Source: Coxiellaceae bacterium
Lineage (GTDB): Bacteria > Pseudomonadota > Gammaproteobacteria > Coxiellales > Coxiellaceae
Length of the DNA: 39,128 bases
Assembly: GCA_030680235.1 (NCBI GenBank)
Contig: JAUXWQ010000039.1
Coordinates: 1 to 39,128 of the forward strand
Reading direction: 5' to 3'
Positions 1-7,386 of this stretch are shown piece by piece; within the stretch, counting starts at the first letter, position 1, and each line of letters starts with the position of its first letter. The notes under the pieces were generated by a model that did not search any database, was not told the origin of the DNA, and saw only the letters and a program-made list of their open reading frames with translations. The position numbers and the translations under genes are program-made.

Positions 1-2
1 AA

Positions 3-125
3 GCCAATAAGATAGATCCTCAAAAATATCTCACCCAGATGCTTCATAAAATCCATCTCTGTAAAACGGATGACGATTATCGCAATTTATTGCCTCAAAA
101 TTTTAAGCTCGATGCCCGAGTGTAG
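3..125 (+). CDS. IS66-family transposase (TnpC), C-terminal end, cut by window edge
   Basis: The open frame enters from the left edge and ends at TAG 123-125, so only about 40 C-terminal residues are visible. The pattern DPQKYLTQMLHKI followed by YRNLLPQNF matches the end of IS66 TnpC proteins, which usually read like 'P..YL...L..I......LLPWN'. The usual LLPWN is LLPQN here. An inverted-repeat-like end follows directly at 128-141, as expected for the right end of such an element. Whether the copy is intact upstream cannot be seen. Seen: motif and spacing to the terminal repeat. Known: IS66 transposases are DDE enzymes that cut and paste the element. Inferred: this is the right end of an IS66 copy. 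Confidence 0.7.
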   Translation, partial: ANKIDPQKYLTQMLHKIHLCKTDDDYRNLLPQNFKLDARV

Positions 126-127
126 TT

Positions 128-141
128 GGTCGGACACTTAC
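128..141 (-). repeat. Probable IS66 right terminal inverted repeat
   Basis: Read on the minus strand this is GTAAGTGTCCGACC. IS66-family ends typically begin with GTAA, and this one lies three bases after the transposase stop. The 8 bases that follow (142-149) would be the target duplication if the copy is intact. The left end lies outside the window. Confidence 0.55.
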
Positions 142-268
142 TTTGGGGAAGATTACTTTTAATTTTTTCAGGTGAAATATATTTTTAAAATGAGACTGCT
201 TTTGAAATTGTTTGAAGTAGTTTGAAAAGTCTGAAATTTTCTTATTTTATTGGCAGCAAAAGTATCCG

Positions 269-397
269 CTCCAATTCCAGGGTGATATCGATATCATTGC
301 CGTTGCAATAAGTGTGAGTGTCAGTATGCGCGTACTGACACTGACACTTTTTTTTTACCGGAGCGATAACGTAAGTCATCACCCTGAAATTTGGCGC
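269..397. repeat. Nested inverted repeats downstream of the secreted-protein gene
   Basis: Outer arms CAGGGTGAT (278-286) and ATCACCCTG (378-386) are perfect, and weaker complementarity extends outward. Inside lie a 14-base palindrome (283-296) and the strong hairpin at 311-356. The block follows the stop codon of the minus-strand gene at 411. Bases 142-268 are AT-rich with loose TTTGAAA-like repeats and hold no gene I can see. Confidence 0.6.
311..356 (+). terminator. Rho-independent terminator-like hairpin
   Basis: A 15-bp stem with one mismatch (312-326 with 333-347) and a six-base loop TGCGCG is followed by nine T residues (348-356) on the plus strand. The left arm carries the same GTGTGAGTGTCAGTA style as the GTGAGT repeat family found near tilS and dnaJ. 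On the minus strand, where the nearest gene ends, the T run is poor. The element may therefore act on the IS66 transcript or be a repeat element in its own right. Confidence 0.6.
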
Positions 398-410
398 ATA
401 TACAGTAATA

Positions 411-956
411 TTAAACTTTGCTGGCACAAGTAATACCAAGCTCTAATTTTTCTGGTATATTATCGTATCCACATACACCTCCAAAGAGGGTGGCTGCATT
501 AGGTATAGTTGTTTTAAATATACTCATTACACCGCCTGAATTATTTGCACAAAAACTCATGATATTTGCACAACCTTCTAATAACGCTTTCGCAACTGTA
601 CGCGTAACGTCACTAACAATTGTGTAGTTCAATTTTATAATGGTGGCCTGAGTTACATTAAACGGGTAACTACCATTAAACGTACAAGGCCATTGATCAG
701 CATATGGGGTGTAGGGAATTACCTGACCAGAAGATATTGCAACTACATCACCCGCCATTTGAGCAATACCATACGCATTTAGTGCAGCCTCTGAGCAATT
801 TCCATAAGTGTTGGGGAAAGTGGAATTGTCTGGATAAGTTAGCTTTTGAAAAACAAGCCCATCATGTCCATTAGTTGCGCCATAAACTCGTTGTGCTATT
901 ACCGAACCCATTAGTGTTAATGCCGCTGCTGCTTGTAATGCATTTCGTAAACTCAT
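411..956 (-). CDS. Small secreted cysteine-containing protein, unknown function
   Basis: This is a 181-residue protein whose N-terminus looks like a Sec signal peptide: MSLRNA, then a hydrophobic stretch AAAALTLMGSVIA, with possible cleavage after AQR or near VYGA. The mature part has six cysteines (in NCSEA, WPCTF, EGCAN, SFCAN, GVCGY, TCASK), an even number that suggests disulfides in an oxidising compartment. It is rich in N, T, S and aromatic residues. I recognise no family. A GGAG ribosome site lies about 10 bases before the ATG. An 11-base inverted repeat upstream (966-976/1030-1040) places that site in one arm. It sits alone among transposase remnants, so it may be acquired. Secretion is inferred from the signal peptide only. 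Confidence 0.6.
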   Translation of the reverse strand: MSLRNALQAAAALTLMGSVIAQRVYGATNGHDGLVFQKLTYPDNSTFPNTYGNCSEAALNAYGIAQMAGDVVAISSGQVIPYTPYADQWPCTFNGSYPFNVTQATIIKLNYTIVSDVTRTVAKALLEGCANIMSFCANNSGGVMSIFKTTIPNAATLFGGVCGYDNIPEKLELGITCASKV

Positions 957-965
957 GCTAAAACT

Positions 966-1040
966 CCAGATTGGTTATTAATTGTTCTATATTTCTTGAA
1001 AGCATGATAGTACTTTGTGCTAAATTTTCAACCAATCTGG
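966..1040 (-). promoter_or_regulatory. 11-bp inverted repeat overlapping the ribosome site of the secreted-protein gene
   Basis: CCAGATTGGTT (966-976) and AACCAATCTGG (1030-1040) are perfect reverse complements 53 bases apart. In the minus-strand transcript the second arm overlaps the GGAG ribosome-binding site of the gene ending at 411. It could be a protein operator or a 5' leader hairpin that hides the ribosome site. I found no convincing -35/-10 pair to decide. Confidence 0.45.
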
Positions 1041-1117
1041 TGAAAATGTAGCTAATTAATGGTAGTTTAAGGTATAAATCTTTCAATGTACGGAAAGAAC
1101 GAAATGGTATCTGGCTC

Positions 1118-1160
1118 TGTCAAATTTTACCCACCCAATTGTGCAACATAAATTTTGACA
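1118..1160. repeat. Inverted repeat with TGTCAAA tips, possible IS remnant
   Basis: Arms 1118-1129 (TGTCAAATTTTA) and 1149-1160 (TAAATTTTGACA) match at 11 of 12 positions, and the short loop contains CCCACCC. TG...CA tips are common at insertion-sequence ends, and a transposase remnant lies 250 bases away. Whether this is an IS end or a simple hairpin is unresolved. Confidence 0.4.
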
Positions 1161-1171
1161 CTTCCTCGCTC

Positions 1172-1330
1172 TCACAAGCTAGCCAAAGCCACTTTTCTGT
1201 AAAAAATCGCTTTTTCTTCTGGAACTGAAAGCCCCCTGATCTTGAGTGCAAAATAATCCGCATCATAAATTAAAAAATAATGTGTCTTATCGCTTTCTAA
1301 AGATTCGTTGAGTGTTCGCACACAAACCAT
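1172..1330 (-). CDS. Short open frame of 52 codons, possible gene remnant
   Basis: The frame is open on the minus strand from 1375 to the TGA at 1172-1174. The first ATG (1330) gives 52 residues reading MVCVRTLNESLES, then HYFLIYDADYFALKIRGL and FYRKVALASL. Composition is protein-like (aromatics and alternating charged residues), unlike random AT-rich sequence. No ribosome site is evident and I recognise no family. It lies among mobile-element fragments, so it is probably the 3' end of a decayed gene. This open frame and the 1118-1160 repeat are what the 957-1405 gap contains. Confidence 0.3.
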   Translation of the reverse strand: MVCVRTLNESLESDKTHYFLIYDADYFALKIRGLSVPEEKAIFYRKVALASL

Positions 1331-1405
1331 CCATCCCTCTGTGCCAGCGACAGTGAGACAAAAACATGTTAGAAACTAAGAAACTAAAAGGGGCGGCAAG
1401 GGAAA

Positions 1406-1675
1406 ATGTACAATGCAGACGAAAACAACAATACTCATTACCATTCAGGCATTTTATTTTTAAAACCTACAGATGTTCATTTTGAACGCGCAGTTGAAAT
1501 TTTAAATAATCGTCATCAAGTTTTATTGCGAGTATATGAAAAAAATCCAGCGCGATTTAATCATAAAATACCGGCATTAAAAAAATTAAAACCGGCGTAC
1601 ATCAATCCGCCGAAAATTGAATCAGAAAGAAATAATGAAGAAATAAATTTACAAAAAGGGAGAATTATGGCTTAA
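1406..1675 (+). pseudogene. IS3-type (rve) transposase, C-terminal remnant
   Basis: The 89-residue frame has the last part of an integrase-core transposase. HYHSGILFLKPTDVHF corresponds to the 'HSGI.LLTP..VH' block, LNNRHQVLLRVYEKNPARF to the following helix, and PAYINPP to the typical 'WINPP' ending of this IS3-like group. Everything upstream, including the first catalytic acids, is missing: the frame begins just before the HSGI block. It is therefore a dead 3' fragment rather than a working enzyme. The last residues (EINLQKGRIMA) look unrelated to the family and may be read-through into flanking DNA. Confidence 0.7.
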
Positions 1676-1715
1676 TTTTTGTGTTAAATTTATCCGAAGT
1701 TTTGTCTCAAATCCG

Positions 1716-1727
1716 CTGACACATTCC
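1716..1727 (+). repeat. Direct repeat copy 1 (CTGACACATTCC)
   Basis: The same 12 bases recur at 2590-2601, so the pair brackets the methyltransferase gene at 1782-2378. It could mark the edges of an inserted segment or be shared IS-derived sequence. Confidence 0.45.
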
Positions 1728-1781
1728 AGTTAAACGATGCTGAATAGTTACGATTTTCTGAAATACTAGTTGGAGTCAAAT

Positions 1782-2378
1782 ATGAGTAGACATCTCGATT
1801 TAGGTTGTGGTCGCAACCCAAGAAATCCTTATGATTGTGATGAATTATTTGGCTTAGATCAATCAAGTTGGTTTGTAAATGCAGAAGTTAGAGATTGTCA
1901 ACTTGGCTTAGAGGCATTCCCTTACCCTTCAGATTATTTTGATTCGGTATCCGCTTACGACTTATTAGAACATATTCCACGACAGTCCATAGATTACGCA
2001 AATAATAAAATTCATTTTCCTTTTTTGGAGCTGATGTCAGAAGTGTGGCGGGTATTGAAACCAGATGGGAAGTTTATTGCATTAACGCCCTCTTTTCCAG
2101 CGAAACAAGCCTTTCAAGATCCTACACATGTAAATTTTATCTCTGACGGCACCCATTCATATTTTTGTGGAAATGATCCACATGCTGCGCGTTACGGATT
2201 TACTGGTAGATTTGAGGCAATTCAAGTTAGATTTGTTCTACCGGAAGAGATGTACGGTAAACTTACTATCAGACTACAATGGCGAAAATTTAGACGCAAA
2301 TATTTTAGCGGCGTTTTAAGTCATCTCTTATGGGAACTTGTTGCAAAAAAGAACCAAAAAACTGAGCGGTCATGGTAG
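1782..2378 (+). CDS. SAM-dependent class I methyltransferase
   Basis: This 198-residue protein has a Methyltransf_11-type fold. The SAM-binding motif I is HLDLGCGRNPRNP (residues about 4-16), motif II ends in the acidic residue of LFGLDQ, and the post-motifs are FDSVSAYDLLEHIPR and EVWRVLKPDGKFIALTPSFP. ATG 1782 is chosen because GGAGT lies six bases upstream; a TTG at 1770 in the same frame has no such support. The substrate is not evident. Similar small enzymes often modify sugars or lipids in surface-polysaccharide loci. There is no such locus here: it stands alone between a transposase remnant and degenerate sequence, bracketed by a 12-base direct repeat. It looks like an orphan acquired gene. 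Confidence 0.75.
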   Translation: MSRHLDLGCGRNPRNPYDCDELFGLDQSSWFVNAEVRDCQLGLEAFPYPSDYFDSVSAYDLLEHIPRQSIDYANNKIHFPFLELMSEVWRVLKPDGKFIALTPSFPAKQAFQDPTHVNFISDGTHSYFCGNDPHAARYGFTGRFEAIQVRFVLPEEMYGKLTIRLQWRKFRRKYFSGVLSHLLWELVAKKNQKTERSW

Positions 2379-2399
2379 ATTTTACATTATACTTGCTGA

Positions 2400-2546
2400 G
2401 TTACTTCATCTTTTTCTAACAAGGAATATGAGAAAGCAAAGCAGGTTGCTAATAAAGAACAGAAAACAGCACTGGACCGAATGATTGATCATCATAAAAT
2501 TAAAATTGGCCAGCATAGAAATGCTAATTTAGTTGTCGCACAATAA
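2400..2546 (+). pseudogene. Remnant open frame, 3' end of an unknown gene
   Basis: The frame is open between a TGA at 2397 and the TAA at 2544-2546, about 48 codons. It reads EYEKAKQVANKEQKTALDRM and then DHHKIKIGQHRNANLVVAQ: helical, charged and protein-like. There is no good start with a ribosome site. A weak GCCGC...GCGGC hairpin follows at 2548-2564. It is probably the tail of a broken gene; the family is not recognised. Confidence 0.3.
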
Positions 2547-2589
2547 AGCCGCGTTAATTGCGGCGTAAAGTGAGTAGCAACCCCATCTT

Positions 2590-2601
2590 CTGACACATTC
2601 C
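2590..2601 (+). repeat. Direct repeat copy 2 (CTGACACATTCC)
   Basis: Second copy of the 12 bases at 1716-1727. Bases 2602-2873, between this repeat and the IS66 remnant, hold only an unconvincing open frame. Confidence 0.45.
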
Positions 2602-2873
2602 GTAGTTTAGGTTGCCGGCCAAATATAGAAATGGAGTTTGATATTATGGAGCTGCATACTTATTAATAATGCCAAATACAACGCAAAAAATTTATGGGAA
2701 GTGTCATCCTTTAAGTATTGTCATCTTATAAAACGATTAGCAAAACCCTTCTATGAAATTCCAGATTTTGCTGGTACAACTATCGCTATTCGTAACCGTT
2801 CACACCTTTTGAAGCGGTTTTTTAGAAAAACATGTTGGAATATTCTGAAAATTCCGGTATCTTTTCCGCCATT

Positions 2874-3173
2874 ATGGACATGGATTTAAATGGAAAATTG
2901 CCCAAAGCGAACTCACTCGACGAAGCCAATCAAATTATTAAGGCTTTGTGGGATATTGTTCAGAAATTAAATGAAAAGTTGAAAACAAACAGTAAAAATT
3001 CTTCTCTGTCCCCCTCCAAGGATCGTGCGTCAAAAAATAAATCCAATATTAAACGCACTGAAGATCGCAGAAAAAATCCAAAAAAACGCGGTGGTCAGCC
3101 AGGACATATAAAGCGCGAAAGAATATTACTACCACTAAACAAAGTGGATCACGTTGTGACGTGTCACTCATAA
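2874..3173 (+). pseudogene. IS66-family transposase (TnpC), N-terminal remnant
   Basis: The 99-residue frame from ATG 2874 begins with a helical region containing LWDIVQKLNEKLKTNSKNSS, which matches the IS66 'L.EKL..NS.NSS.PPS.D' block. A basic stretch follows, then KKRGGQPGH, the hallmark 'RGGQ.GH' of IS66 TnpC, and LLPLNKVDHVVTC, where the zinc ribbon should begin. It stops at once (CHS, stop), so zinc ribbon, DDE core and C-terminus are gone. The C-terminal IS66 piece in this window lies upstream at 3-125, on the same strand but in the wrong order. One deletion inside one element cannot explain the pair. Confidence 0.75.
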
Positions 3174-3263
3174 AGGAATCCACAGAGGAACCCAGAAAAT
3201 TATTACGGGCACTTGAGGTAAAACTAGAAATTATATCTTACTGATTAAATAACATTTTTTAAT

Positions 3264-3336
3264 TGGGCCGCCACGGGATCGAACCGTGGACCTACTGATT
3301 AAGAGTCAGCTGCTCTACCAACTGAGCTAGCGGCCC
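3264..3336 (-). tRNA. tRNA-Lys (anticodon CUU)
   Basis: Read on the minus strand the 73 bases fold as a standard cloverleaf. The acceptor GGGCCGC pairs with GCGGCCC. The D arm is GCTC/GAGC with AGTTGGTA. The anticodon stem GCTGA/TCAGT encloses the loop CTCTTAA, giving anticodon CTT. The T arm CACGG/CCGTG has loop TTCGATC, and the discriminator is A. The 3' CCA is not encoded; the next bases are ATT. It decodes AAG. Its 3' end faces the transposase-littered region to its left, the usual orientation for a tRNA beside an integrated segment. I did not find a second copy of the tRNA 3' end in the window. Confidence 0.95.
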
Positions 3337-3497
3337 GAAAAGCTATTTTAGCGTTGAATCGGTTACCATTAAAAAACGCGATTCTGAGCGATTATGATAC
3401 TTTATTTTCTTAATGTTCCTAACATTATCATAATTTTATAAATAAACGAGTTTTTTTTGATATACTGCCCCCGTTATTACATACCTTTGGGGAGCTC

Positions 3498-4832
3498 ATG
3501 AGTCACTCTGCTGTTTTAGATGTTGAAGAAGCAAAACTTGGTCATTTTCATGCCAAGATGGTTTTGACGGCAGGTATTGGATTTTTCACGGATGCTTATG
3601 ATCTTTTTATTATCGGTATTGTTACCAGTATTCTAGCGCCTATTTGGCAGTTATCGACCATGCAAGTCGCAGTTTTAAATGGTGCTGCCTTGGCTTCAGC
3701 CGCATTCGGTGCGGTTTTCTTTGGCTTTTTCTCAGATCGTTATGGCCGTAAAAAATTATATGGTTATGAAGTCCTTGTGCTCTTTTTCGGCGCTATTTTT
3801 TCAGCGGGTGCGCACGGATTCGTATGGTTGCTTATTGCACGTTTGGTTGTCGGATTTGGCATTGGCGGCGATTATCCCTCAAGTGCGGTTGTCATCAGTG
3901 AAAACGCGACACGTAAAAATCGTGGGTTTTTAGTGTTGCTTGTTTTTGCAATGCAGGCGGTTGGCTTGATGGTTGGTCCATTGCTTGCTTCTTTATTGTT
4001 AGCATCTCATTTGCCGCATCATGTGATTTGGCGAATTTTGTTAGGTTTGGGAGCAATTCCCGCTGCTTCCGTTTTCTATTTGCGTCGCAACATTCAAGAA
4101 TCACCACATTATTTGCGTAGTAAAGCAGAATCTATGCCGCTTGAAGTGAGTCGTGTTGTGCGTGATTTGGCGGCTCCTAAAGAAGGTGTGAGTGCGTATG
4201 ATACGCAACGCAATCGACAGTCGCTTTTTTCTAAAAAATGGATGTTATGTCTTTTAGGAACGGCAGGCGCTTGGTTTCTTTTGGACGTCGCATTTTATGG
4301 TAATGGCGTATCGAGTGTCATGATTATCAATGCCATTCATCCGAATGCGTCATTGCTCACACATACATTAATCTCAGCCATATTGTTTTTAGTATTTGCT
4401 GTGCCGGGGTATGCTTTGGCTGCAAAATATGTGGATAGAATCGGCAGAAAACCACTCCAATATTTGGGCTTTTTTATGATGGCGATTATGTATGCTTTAA
4501 TTGCCTTTATTCCTAACTTGATTCAACAAACGGGACTGTTTATTACACTGTTTGGGATTAGCTTTTTCTTTGTGAATTTTGGGCCGAATACGACAACATT
4601 TTTGATTCCTTCGGAAATCTATCCAACCAATATTCGTGCACGTGCGCATGGTATTTCTGCAGCGGTCGGGAAGTTGGGTGCATTTCTAGGTGCATTTATG
4701 TTGCCATTTTTGTTGCGAAAAATTGGTGTTTTTTCAACGATGGGTGTGATGTCGGGTGTCTCAGTGTTGGGAATTTTTGTAACACTGCTGTTGCCTGAGA
4801 TGAAAAACAAATCGTTGTCTGAGGTTGATTAG
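3498..4832 (+). CDS. MFS transporter, phosphate:H+ symporter (PHS)-like
   Basis: This 444-residue, 12-helix major facilitator carrier has an opening (TAGIGFFTDAYDLFIIG, residues about 24-40) with the acidic TDAYD signature of the phosphate:H+ symporter group. Loop 2-3 has SDRYGRKKLYGYE, the central loop (about 195-240) is long, and SEIYPTNIRARAHG precedes the last helices. It would import phosphate or a related anion across the inner membrane. The family call is fairly firm, the substrate less so, because the same signature occurs in sugar and organic-acid carriers. A GGGGAG ribosome site lies just before the ATG and a TATACT -10 box at 3461-3466 with a poor -35. It faces the convergent methyltransferase across a palindromic repeat. 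Confidence 0.85.
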   Translation: MSHSAVLDVEEAKLGHFHAKMVLTAGIGFFTDAYDLFIIGIVTSILAPIWQLSTMQVAVLNGAALASAAFGAVFFGFFSDRYGRKKLYGYEVLVLFFGAIFSAGAHGFVWLLIARLVVGFGIGGDYPSSAVVISENATRKNRGFLVLLVFAMQAVGLMVGPLLASLLLASHLPHHVIWRILLGLGAIPAASVFYLRRNIQESPHYLRSKAESMPLEVSRVVRDLAAPKEGVSAYDTQRNRQSLFSKKWMLCLLGTAGAWFLLDVAFYGNGVSSVMIINAIHPNASLLTHTLISAILFLVFAVPGYALAAKYVDRIGRKPLQYLGFFMMAIMYALIAFIPNLIQQTGLFITLFGISFFFVNFGPNTTTFLIPSEIYPTNIRARAHGISAAVGKLGAFLGAFMLPFLLRKIGVFSTMGVMSGVSVLGIFVTLLLPEMKNKSLSEVD

Positions 4833-4862
4833 TAATAACCTTACTGCAAAGCTCTCTCGTTT

Positions 4863-4938
4863 CTTGGTGCGAGCATGAGCGTTAGCGAGTGTTTTTACAG
4901 TAAAACCACTCGTTACTAATGCCCATACTCGCATCAAG
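4863..4938. repeat. Dispersed palindrome (GCGAGCATG family), convergent junction 1
   Basis: A long imperfect palindrome: the left arm runs from CTTGGTGCGAGCATGAGCG and the right arm, reversed, from CTTGATGCGAGTATGGGC. The pairing continues through GTTAGCGAGTG and the T run. It lies between two genes that end facing each other and can fold on either strand, so it may act as a two-way terminator. Related copies are at 13575, 22432 and 36797. Confidence 0.7.
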
Positions 4939-4947
4939 CTTCCGCAT

Positions 4948-5502
4948 TTATTTCATCCGAAACACTTGCACCTTTGCTGGGGGTATATTTTGCCATACAG
5001 TAACGGTTTCAATCAGTTCTGCATTGTCAGGGTAGTAATTCCGATCTTCTAAAAATGAATACGTGAATTGAATAAATATGTCTTCTGATTCCAGTATATT
5101 CTGAATTGAAGATAATATTTTTTGACGCGTTATTTTTGGTATTGATCGTAAAGGTAAGCTTGAGATAATGGTGTGAATATTTTTTTCTTTTATCAGTGTC
5201 ACTAATTCAGAGGCGCTTCCTTCAATAACAGTGATGCCTGGGAATCGTTTTTGTAAGTCTTTTGCAAAAGTAGGTGATAACTCAAGGGTGATTAATCGTG
5301 ATGGTGCTAACCCAGTCTTCAGAATTGCTTGTGTGATCGCACCCGTTCCAGGGCCAAGCTCTAGGACAAAGCCTGCTTTATTAATATCGATATGATCAGT
5401 CATTGCATGAGCAAGTGAGGCTGAACTAGGTAGTACAGCCCCAATTGATCGGGGTGTTAATAAAAAACCTTTTAAAAACTTGAGTGTTGATGACCAGTTC
5501 AT
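4948..5502 (-). CDS. PmtA-like SAM-dependent methyltransferase
   Basis: This is a 184-residue protein. FLKGFLLTPRSIGAVLPSSA (residues about 9-28) is the characteristic lead-in of phospholipid N-methyltransferase-like proteins. The SAM motif is VLELGPGTGAITQAIL, the acidic ribose-binding residue lies in LITLELSP, and SLPLRSIP falls where the catalytic-loop motif is expected. Such enzymes methylate phosphatidylethanolamine or act on other lipids; the actual substrate is unknown here. It starts one base after the mlaA stop, so the two are almost certainly co-transcribed. That pairs a possible lipid-modifying enzyme with a lipid-transport lipoprotein. The link to outer-membrane lipid composition is an inference from this arrangement. 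Confidence 0.75.
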   Translation of the reverse strand: MNWSSTLKFLKGFLLTPRSIGAVLPSSASLAHAMTDHIDINKAGFVLELGPGTGAITQAILKTGLAPSRLITLELSPTFAKDLQKRFPGITVIEGSASELVTLIKEKNIHTIISSLPLRSIPKITRQKILSSIQNILESEDIFIQFTYSFLEDRNYYPDNAELIETVTVWQNIPPAKVQVFRMK

Positions 5503-5503
5503 A

Positions 5504-6286
5504 CTAATCAGAACTCATGTCAGCACTCGTCATTGATGCGTCTGTCGAGGATGTCTCCGAAATGTTATGTTGTGCGTCATAAAAAGTATTGTCGCCTCTT
5601 GCTTGGTTTTCTGCAATTCTTCGTGACTCATTTTGCATGTAAGCATCACGAACAAAGGTGTAAGGATCAAAAGATGTTTCTACTAGTTTATCGGCAGCAA
5701 GATATTGCGAGCGATAATTGATATAAGCAAGGGCGGGTGGAATATCAGCAATATAATCATTCTTAATGTATGCCCATGGGGTTGTGTAGTAGTTAGCAAC
5801 TAAGCCAATAGCAGCTTGGATGGTTGAAGGGCCTAAAACAGGGATGACAAAGTAGGGAGCAGATTTCCCGCCACGCCATTTTGCAAGTGTCATGCCAAAT
5901 CCTTCAAAGTGTTTCGGAAGACCTACGCGGCTTGCAACGTCAAATAGCCCGGCAACACCTAAAGTTGAGTTGATAAAGAAGCGCCAGAAGTCAACGGCCA
6001 TAAATTTAAAGTTTCCTTGAAGAAAGTCATTAGGAAAAGAAATGAGTTCAAAGGTGTTATCAAAGAAATTGGTGACGCCTTTTTGTAGTGGTGGTGGCGT
6101 AACTGTCGTATACGTTTTTGCAATGGGACGAATGAGTAAGTGGTCAATGTCTTGATTGGCAGCAAACATGAAGCGATTGTATGGTTCGAGTGGGTCATTT
6201 GCACTGGTAGGGTTTTTTGCGCAACCAGTGATGAGGGCTAGCGCGGTGCATGCTAGCGGTGCTAATAGCCATTTTACCGATTTCAT
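5504..6286 (-). CDS. mlaA: Outer-membrane lipoprotein MlaA (VacJ)
   Basis: The 260-residue precursor has a lipoprotein signal peptide ending in the lipobox LITG-C (cysteine at about 22). The mature part opens with DPLEPYNRFMFAANQDID, the MlaA signature, followed by LIRPIAKTY, NFFDN, the NDFLQG block, FFINSTLGVAGLFDVA and the FVIPVLGPST block. MlaA forms a doughnut in the outer membrane that removes phospholipids from the outer leaflet and passes them to MlaC and MlaFEDB. Those partners are not in the window. AGGATG lies about six bases before the start. The C-terminal 40 residues are polar and serine-rich. The next gene in the operon is a PmtA-like methyltransferase. Confidence 0.93.
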   Translation of the reverse strand: MKSVKWLLAPLACTALALITGCAKNPTSANDPLEPYNRFMFAANQDIDHLLIRPIAKTYTTVTPPPLQKGVTNFFDNTFELISFPNDFLQGNFKFMAVDFWRFFINSTLGVAGLFDVASRVGLPKHFEGFGMTLAKWRGGKSAPYFVIPVLGPSTIQAAIGLVANYYTTPWAYIKNDYIADIPPALAYINYRSQYLAADKLVETSFDPYTFVRDAYMQNESRRIAENQARGDNTFYDAQHNISETSSTDASMTSADMSSD

Positions 6287-6430
6287 AAGAACATCCTGTT
6301 AATTATCAGCAAGAAACCATAGAGTAACCTGTAACACCTTCATTCATCAATCAAAATGCATGATTTATCGCAACTTCCTGGGGCTTTCTACAAAAAAGTG
6401 AGTGGCTTGAAATGCGGTTGTTATCAAAGA

Positions 6431-6459
6431 TTGAGCAGGAACTACTGACCTAGTATACT
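6431..6459 (+). promoter_or_regulatory. Sigma-70 promoter for trhO
   Basis: TTGAGC (6431-6436), a 17-base spacer and TATACT (6454-6459) form a good vegetative promoter. It lies 26 bases before the chosen trhO start at 6486. Confidence 0.6.
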
Positions 6460-6485
6460 GCAGGCATTCGATGGGGGTGTTTATT

Positions 6486-7355
6486 ATGACGATTGTAAAT
6501 TTATCCGGTTACCGCTTTGTATCAATAACAGAGACACAATTACAACTATTCCGTGACGACTTGAAGTCCCATGCGTTAGCCTATGATTTAAAAGGAACTA
6601 TTTTATTGAGTCATGAGGGTGTTAATGCCTTTTTGGCCGGCTCGCGTGAGAATATTGATGCTTATGTTGGCTATCTTAATACTATTCCTGAATTTGAAGG
6701 TATGTGGTTCAAAGAAAGCTTTACGGATTATCAGCCTTTTAATCGTATGTTAGTGCGCCTCAAAAAAGAAATTATCCCTATGAATATTTCAAGTGTGATT
6801 CCAGAGAAGGCGACAGCGCCCCATTTGTCACCTGAAGAATTAAAGCAATGGTACGAAGAAAAACGCGACATGATTGTGCTCGATACGCGCAATGATTATG
6901 AAATTGAAATGGGTACTTTTGAAAATGCGACGGATTTACACCTAGCGCATTTTCGTGAGTTTGCCGATGCAGTTGATTTAATGCCAGCAGAAGCACGTGA
7001 AAAATCCATTGTCACTTTCTGTACTGGTGGTATTCGTTGCGAAAAGGCAGCTGAATTAATGTTGCAAAAAGGCTTTAAGAAAGTTTACCAACTGGATGGG
7101 GGTATTTTAAATTACTTCGAAAAATGTGGCGGTGCTTTTTATAAGGGCGATTGTTTTGTCTTCGATCAGCGTGTTGCGGTAGATAGTTCCTTAAAAGAAA
7201 CGGATGCAAAACAATGCTTTGATTGCCGTACGCCTTTACGAAATGAAGATATTAAAGACGGAAGGTGTGTGAATTGCGGCTCAAAGTCTATTTCTAAGAT
7301 GATGGTAGGTGATCAAGATTCTACGATCAATGCTACAATAATGGCTGATAGATAA
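6486..7355 (+). CDS. trhO: tRNA uridine(34) hydroxylase (rhodanese-family TrhO/YceA)
   Basis: TrhO makes 5-hydroxyuridine at position 34 of certain tRNAs, the first step to the cmo5U wobble modification, using oxygen. This 289-residue protein has the N-terminal acylphosphatase-like domain ([16 protein letters not shown] and the YLN.IPEF region). A rhodanese domain follows, with [14 protein letters not shown] and the active loop [12 protein letters not shown] carrying the catalytic cysteine. The C-terminal part has CFDC and CVNCG cysteine pairs that probably bind metal. ATG 6486 is preferred over 6471 because the 6471 codon lies inside the GGGGGTG ribosome site. It has its own promoter and runs in the same direction as accA. 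Confidence 0.9.
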   Translation: MTIVNLSGYRFVSITETQLQLFRDDLKSHALAYDLKGTILLSHEGVNAFLAGSRENIDAYVGYLNTIPEFEGMWFKESFTDYQPFNRMLVRLKKEIIPMNISSVIPEKATAPHLSPEELKQWYEEKRDMIVLDTRNDYEIEMGTFENATDLHLAHFREFADAVDLMPAEAREKSIVTFCTGGIRCEKAAELMLQKGFKKVYQLDGGILNYFEKCGGAFYKGDCFVFDQRVAVDSSLKETDAKQCFDCRTPLRNEDIKDGRCVNCGSKSISKMMVGDQDSTINATIMADR

Positions 7356-7386
7356 TGGATCCATCTATAAAGAGCGGGTATTTACC

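Noticed and set aside
418-627. Plus-strand open frame opposite the secreted-protein gene
   Set aside because: It is the antisense shadow of the secreted-protein gene, which has a signal peptide and ribosome site.
2638-2889. Plus-strand open frame of 83 codons before the IS66 remnant
   Set aside because: No ribosome site and a composition like random translation. It overlaps the start of the IS66 N-terminal frame and does not look like TnpA or TnpB.
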